From the NCBI GenBank assembly GCA_947627085.1, contig CANQUO010000086.1:1-8622 (forward strand): a stretch of DNA of 8,622 nt, given 5' to 3'. How positions within the stretch are numbered: the stretch's first letter is position 1; each line of letters opens with the position of its first letter. The notes beneath the pieces were generated by a model. The model worked only from the letters and a program-made list of their open reading frames with translations. It was not told where the DNA came from and ran no database searches. A program made the position numbers and the translations under genes. The DNA comes from an uncultured Oscillospiraceae bacterium (lineage in GTDB: Bacteria; Bacillota; Clostridia; Oscillospirales; Oscillospiraceae). Shown here piece after piece: positions 5,385-8,622 of the stretch.

Positions 5385-6838
5385 ATGCCCTCCTCTAAAA
5401 TTTTGTAGACAAGCTCCATGTCCAGCGCGCTGCGGACCGTCTCGGCCAGCTTGTCGTACTGACTCTCCCTGTATGCGTGGACGTCGAACGACTTATCAGG
5501 CGAGAATGTCATGCCGCGACGCTCAAAGAGCGCGGAGACCACGGCCTCCGCCACGCCGTTTTCGTCAAAAAGTCCGTGGATATAGCTCCCGTACACGTTC
5601 CCGGACTGGATCACCGGGGCGGCTGACCCGCTCTGGCCCATGTGTATCTCATAGCCGGAGAAGGCAAGGCCGTTGAGACATGAAAATATACCCCCAAGGC
5701 CGGAAAATTCGCCGGCGGTTTGCGAACGCGTCTTTTCCTTTGAAAACACCGTGTCTATGGGCAAAAGCCCCATGCCGGCCATCTCCCCGCCGCCCTCGGC
5801 GTTCGCCGGATCGGAGAGCTTGCGGCCAAGCATCTGAAGCCCACCGCAGATGCCCATAACGGGGACGCCCAGGCTCGCGGCCTTCAGTATACGGGCCTCC
5901 AGTCCGTTCTGGCGCATCCATTTAAGGTCGGAAAGCGTGCTCTTCGTGCCGGGAATGATGATCATGTCGGGCTCCCCCAGCTCCGGAACATTCCGAACAT
6001 ATCTCAGGGACACGGGGGAGAAGCGGGAGAGCGGGGAGAAGTCCGTAAAGTTGGATATTCGGGGAAGGGAGATCACCGCGATGTCGATCTCCTTTCTCTC
6101 TCCCGCCGTCAGCCGCTCGGAGAGGCTGTCCTCGTCGTCTATGTCCACGCGTGTGTAGGGCACCACCCCGGCGCAGGGGATTTTTACAAGGTCGAAAAGC
6201 TGGTCAAGGCCCGGGGCCAAAATGGAGGCGTCGCCGCGAAATTTGTTGATTACTGTGGCCTTCACCATGCGCCGCTCCTCGGGCTCCAAAAGGGCCAACG
6301 TGCCGTATAGCTGGGCGAAAACGCCTCCCCGGTCGATGTCCCCCACTAAGAGGACTGGGGAGGAGACCATCCTGGCAAGTCCCATATTCACGATGTCGTC
6401 CGCCTTGAGGTTAATTTCCGCCGGACTGCCCGCGCCCTCGATGACGACGATGTCGTTGTCCCTCGCAAGGGCGTCGTAGGCGCGCATAATGTCGGGTATA
6501 AGCTCCTTTTTGTACTTAAAGTAGTCGACGGCCCGCATGTTGCCCCGGACCTCGCCGTTTACAATGACCTGGGAGCCCACGTCCGTGGTGGGCTTCAGCA
6601 GTATTGGGTTCATAAGCACCGAGGGCCTCACCCCCGCCGCCTCTGCCTGGACCACCTGGGCGCGGCCCATCTCAAGCCCCTCGTCAGTGATGTAGGAGTT
6701 GAGGGCCATATTCTGAGATTTAAAGGGCGCTACCCTATGACCGTCCTGGCGAAATATGCGGCAGAGCGCGGCGCACAAAAGGCTTTTGCCCACATTTGAC
6801 ATGGTGCCCTGGACCATGATGGGCTTTGCTTTTTTCAT
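5381..6838 (-). CDS. cobQ: Cobyric acid synthase (glutamine-hydrolysing)
   Basis: CobQ (CbiP) amidates side chains b, d, e and g of adenosylcobyrinic acid a,c-diamide using glutamine and ATP, giving adenosylcobyric acid. The 485-residue protein has normal length. The N-terminal synthetase domain has GTMSNVGKS (11-19), FKSQNMALNS (39-48), the LMNPILLKP segment (75-83), IEGAGSPAEINL (133-144) and GDIDRGGVFA (166-175). The C-terminal class I-like amidotransferase domain has IIPGTKSTL (294-302), the nucleophile C331 in GICGGLQMLG (329-338), GYEIHMG (395-401) and H421 in SYIHGLFD (418-425). Start ATG 6838 overlaps the preceding stop as ATGA and has GGAGGT 6 nt upstream (6845-6850 on the complement). 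There is no sign of disruption. Confidence 0.98.
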   Translation of the reverse strand: MKKAKPIMVQGTMSNVGKSLLCAALCRIFRQDGHRVAPFKSQNMALNSYITDEGLEMGRAQVVQAEAAGVRPSVLMNPILLKPTTDVGSQVIVNGEVRGNMRAVDYFKYKKELIPDIMRAYDALARDNDIVVIEGAGSPAEINLKADDIVNMGLARMVSSPVLLVGDIDRGGVFAQLYGTLALLEPEERRMVKATVINKFRGDASILAPGLDQLFDLVKIPCAGVVPYTRVDIDDEDSLSERLTAGERKEIDIAVISLPRISNFTDFSPLSRFSPVSLRYVRNVPELGEPDMIIIPGTKSTLSDLKWMRQNGLEARILKAASLGVPVMGICGGLQMLGRKLSDPANAEGGGEMAGMGLLPIDTVFSKEKTRSQTAGEFSGLGGIFSCLNGLAFSGYEIHMGQSGSAAPVIQSGNVYGSYIHGLFDENGVAEAVVSALFERRGMTFSPDKSFDVHAYRESQYDKLAETVRSALDMELVYKILEEGI

Positions 6839-7875
6839 CTCAGCACCTCCCTCAGAGCGGCAAGCAGCCGGTCGTTTTCATCCCTCGTGCGGACGGCCAC
6901 GCGGTAGTAGCCCTTTTTCAGTCCCACAAAATCGGAGCAGTCGCGGACGGCACAGCCCATTTTGGAAAGGGGGACCGCGAGCTCCTTTCCCGAGTACAGA
7001 AGCAGGAAGTTTGCCTCCCCCGGGTACACCGTAAGGCCAAGGGCGGAGAGCTCCCGGTAAAGGCGCTCCCGCTCCGCCTCTATCATTTTAGCGGACGAGC
7101 GAAGAAAGTCCCCGCACCCCATTGCCGCCGCTCCAGCCGCCTGGGCGGGGACGGACACGTTCCAGCACTGTCCCAACTCCGACATGCGCTCCAAAAGCGA
7201 GGTGTCGGAGGATATGAGATATCCAAGCCGCACGCCGGGGATGGCGAAGCTCTTGGTGGGGGAGCGGAGGACGGACAAGTTGGGAAACCCGGCGGAGAGG
7301 GACGGGATGTCATAGAGCTCCGGCCGCCCGGTGAGATCGAGAAAGCTCAGGTCAAGCATCAGGCGGACGCCGGCGCGGGCAATGCCCTCTATGATCCCCG
7401 GTTCCACGGTTATCCCGGTGGGGTTCGCGGGCGAGCAGACAAAGACAGCGGAGTATTTTGAAAGGTCGCGGGACAAAATTTCGCCGGTCAGCCGAAAGCC
7501 GTTCTCGGCTTTGAGCGTGAAAGATTCAGCGCCCAGTCCCGCGGCGCGAAGGGCGGCGGCGTACTCGGAGAAGGCCGGGGCCACGATAAGGGCGGGGGCG
7601 TCCGCCTCAAGGGCCCTGGCGTACAGATACAAAAGCTCCGACGCGCCCGCCCCGCACAGTATATGCCCCTCGGGCACGCCCTCGGCTCTCCCGACGGCCT
7701 CTCGCAGGTCGCGGCAGTATGGGTCCGGGTAGTGGATACACCTGTCCACCGACTCTGTAAGCGCCCGGCGAACGCTCTCCGGCATCCCCATGGGGTTTAA
7801 GCTTGCGGAAAAGTCGATGAGCGGCGCATTTGCGTACACGTCTCCGCCGTGGGGATTGGGCTTTGTCAGATACAT
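6835..7875 (-). CDS. cobD: L-threonine-O-3-phosphate decarboxylase (PLP enzyme, CobD type)
   Basis: CobD decarboxylates L-threonine phosphate to (R)-1-amino-2-propanol phosphate, which CbiB attaches to cobyric acid. From ATG 7875 the protein has 346 residues. It begins with the HGGD box (9-12) and DFSASLNPMGMP (21-32) typical of this branch of fold-type I aminotransferases. YPDPYCRDLREA (49-60), CGAGASELLYL (74-84), SPANPTG (148-154), D175 in the cofactor-binding strand and K208 in SPTKSFAIPGVRLGY (205-219, the PLP lysine) follow. D-L-S occurs where D-E-x is more usual after D175. The frame is open to ATG 7923, which would add 16 unconserved residues and overlap cbiB by 58 nt, so 7875 is preferred (10-nt overlap). 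Histidinol-phosphate aminotransferase is the main alternative, made unlikely by HGGD and by context. Confidence 0.93.
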   Translation of the reverse strand: MYLTKPNPHGGDVYANAPLIDFSASLNPMGMPESVRRALTESVDRCIHYPDPYCRDLREAVGRAEGVPEGHILCGAGASELLYLYARALEADAPALIVAPAFSEYAAALRAAGLGAESFTLKAENGFRLTGEILSRDLSKYSAVFVCSPANPTGITVEPGIIEGIARAGVRLMLDLSFLDLTGRPELYDIPSLSAGFPNLSVLRSPTKSFAIPGVRLGYLISSDTSLLERMSELGQCWNVSVPAQAAGAAAMGCGDFLRSSAKMIEAERERLYRELSALGLTVYPGEANFLLLYSGKELAVPLSKMGCAVRDCSDFVGLKKGYYRVAVRTRDENDRLLAALREVLR

Positions 7876-8622
7876 AAGATCACCGCGATTTTGAAAAGTA
7901 TGATGAGCAGGAGCATGGCGCACGAGGCGGCGTACATGAGCCTTCCGGCCCTTGTGATGTCGGTCGGCTTAAGAGGGCGGACAGGGTCGCCGATGGTCTC
8001 CTTTTTGTGTAAGACACCGCCGTAGACGGCGTCGCCCCCCAGCCTCACGCCCAACGCCCCAGCGCAGGCGGACTCGGTCTGGGCGGAGTTGGGGCTTTCG
8101 TGCTTTAGCCTGTCCCGGCGAAAGACCCGTAAGGCCCCCTTCGCGTCAAGCCCCAAAAGCGGGCAGACGAGGATCATAAGTAAGGCCGCGAGGCGCGAGG
8201 GGATAAAGTTCACCGCGTCGTCGGTTTTGGCGGCGGCCCGACCGTAGAGGAGGTATTTTTCATTTTTATAGCCGATCATGGAGTCCATGGTGTTGACGGC
8301 CTTGTAAAAAAAGCCCCCCGCCGCGCCGAAAAGGCCCATCCAGAAAAGGGGAGCGATCACGCCGTCGGAGGTGTTTTCGGCCACGGTCTCCACCGCCGCG
8401 CGACATATGCCGGCCTCGTCCAGCGCGTCTGTGTCCCGGCCTACGATCATGGATACGGCTTGACGGGCGGCCTCCACGTTGCCTCTCTCAAGAGCCGTCT
8501 CCACCCGGCGGCTCTCACGAACAAGATCTCGTGCCGCCACCAGCTGGAAGCACATGATGCTTTCAATGACCAGATAGAGATATGGGCTTATTTCCCATGC
8601 CAAGGCAAGCAGGAGGGCGGGC
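7866..8622 (-). CDS. cbiB: Adenosylcobinamide-phosphate synthase (5' end outside window)
   Basis: CbiB is a membrane protein that attaches aminopropanol phosphate to adenosylcobyric acid, making adenosylcobinamide phosphate. About 251 residues are visible. The frame stays open to the window edge (PALLLALAWEISPY...), so TTG 8603 is not the start; the usual family length implies about 60-70 residues are missing. Conserved blocks are IVGRDTDALDEAGICRAAVE, then TVAENTSDGVIAPLFW, then the segment around NTMDSMIGYKNEKYLLYG, DDAVNFIPSRLAALL, HESPNSAQTESACAGALGVR and GGDAVYGG. The C-terminus is a hydrophobic membrane segment (AASCAMLLLIILFKIAVILC). The stop overlaps cobD by 10 nt. This is the first visible gene of the - strand operon, whose promoter lies beyond the window. 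Confidence 0.96.
   Translation of the reverse strand, partial: PALLLALAWEISPYLYLVIESIMCFQLVAARDLVRESRRVETALERGNVEAARQAVSMIVGRDTDALDEAGICRAAVETVAENTSDGVIAPLFWMGLFGAAGGFFYKAVNTMDSMIGYKNEKYLLYGRAAAKTDDAVNFIPSRLAALLMILVCPLLGLDAKGALRVFRRDRLKHESPNSAQTESACAGALGVRLGGDAVYGGVLHKKETIGDPVRPLKPTDITRAGRLMYAASCAMLLLIILFKIAVILCI
7879..7884 (-). promoter_or_regulatory. Possible atypical ribosome binding site of cobD
   Basis: No GGAGG precedes ATG 7875. GGTGAT lies 3 nt upstream and can pair with the AUCACC part of the 16S rRNA 3' end, a register that makes the short spacing acceptable. Re-initiation from the overlapping cbiB stop (7866-7868) is probably more important. Confidence 0.35.

Noticed and set aside
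4872..5408. 178-codon + strand open frame antisense to cobA.
   Set aside because: It lies opposite a clear cobA gene and has no recognisable motif. Long antisense frames are expected in GC-rich coding DNA.
6826..7461. 211-codon + strand open frame antisense to cobD.
   Set aside because: Shadow of cobD; low-complexity, basic composition and no motif.
8601..8603. TTG as possible start of cbiB.
   Set aside because: The frame continues upstream to the window edge with hydrophobic residues typical of CbiB, and the protein would lack its N-terminal part.
1..8622. CRISPR arrays, tRNA or rRNA genes, insertion sequences, phage genes.
   Set aside because: No regularly spaced repeats, cloverleaf sequences, transposase motifs or terminal inverted repeats were seen; almost all bases are in conserved genes.

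Overview
The window is GC-rich, densely coded chromosomal DNA. It most resembles a Gram-positive anaerobe of the class Clostridia, perhaps an Oscillospiraceae-type gut lineage. This placement is inferred from protein style (a clostridial-type citrate synthase with GMGHAVYSLSDPR, and clostridial-looking CobU variants), strong GGAGG-type ribosome binding sites and tightly overlapping genes. It is not a computed assignment.

Left edge (1-1080, + strand): the 3' part of a citrate synthase gene, then a MarR-family regulator 12 nt downstream, closed by a hairpin terminator. A promoter-like sequence with an extended -10 follows, and a small hairpin begins at about the predicted transcription start.

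Middle (1156-4803, + strand): an operon for the lower-ligand (nucleotide loop) half of cobalamin synthesis. It starts with a small basic protein carrying what looks like one homing-endonuclease-associated repeat. Then come cobT, cobU, cobS, a second short CobU-like gene with a GTG start, and a cobC-type phosphatase. Four of the five junctions are 4-8 nt overlaps.

Right (8622-4875, - strand): a convergent operon with cbiB (running off the window), a cobD-type L-threonine-phosphate decarboxylase, cobQ/cbiP and a cobA/btuR adenosyltransferase, again overlapping. The two operons meet at a hairpin with T-runs on both sides, which should terminate both transcripts.

Together the genes cover corrinoid adenosylation (CobA), side-chain amidation (CobQ), aminopropanol phosphate supply and attachment (CobD, CbiB), cobinamide activation (CobU), lower-base activation (CobT), joining (CobS) and dephosphorylation (CobC). 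Corrin-ring genes, a threonine kinase and lower-base synthesis genes are not in the window. No cobalamin riboswitch is visible before the + strand operon; the start of the - strand operon lies outside. Most of the content is a well-known pathway. The less ordinary parts are the lead gene, the short second CobU homologue, and the leader and junction hairpins.
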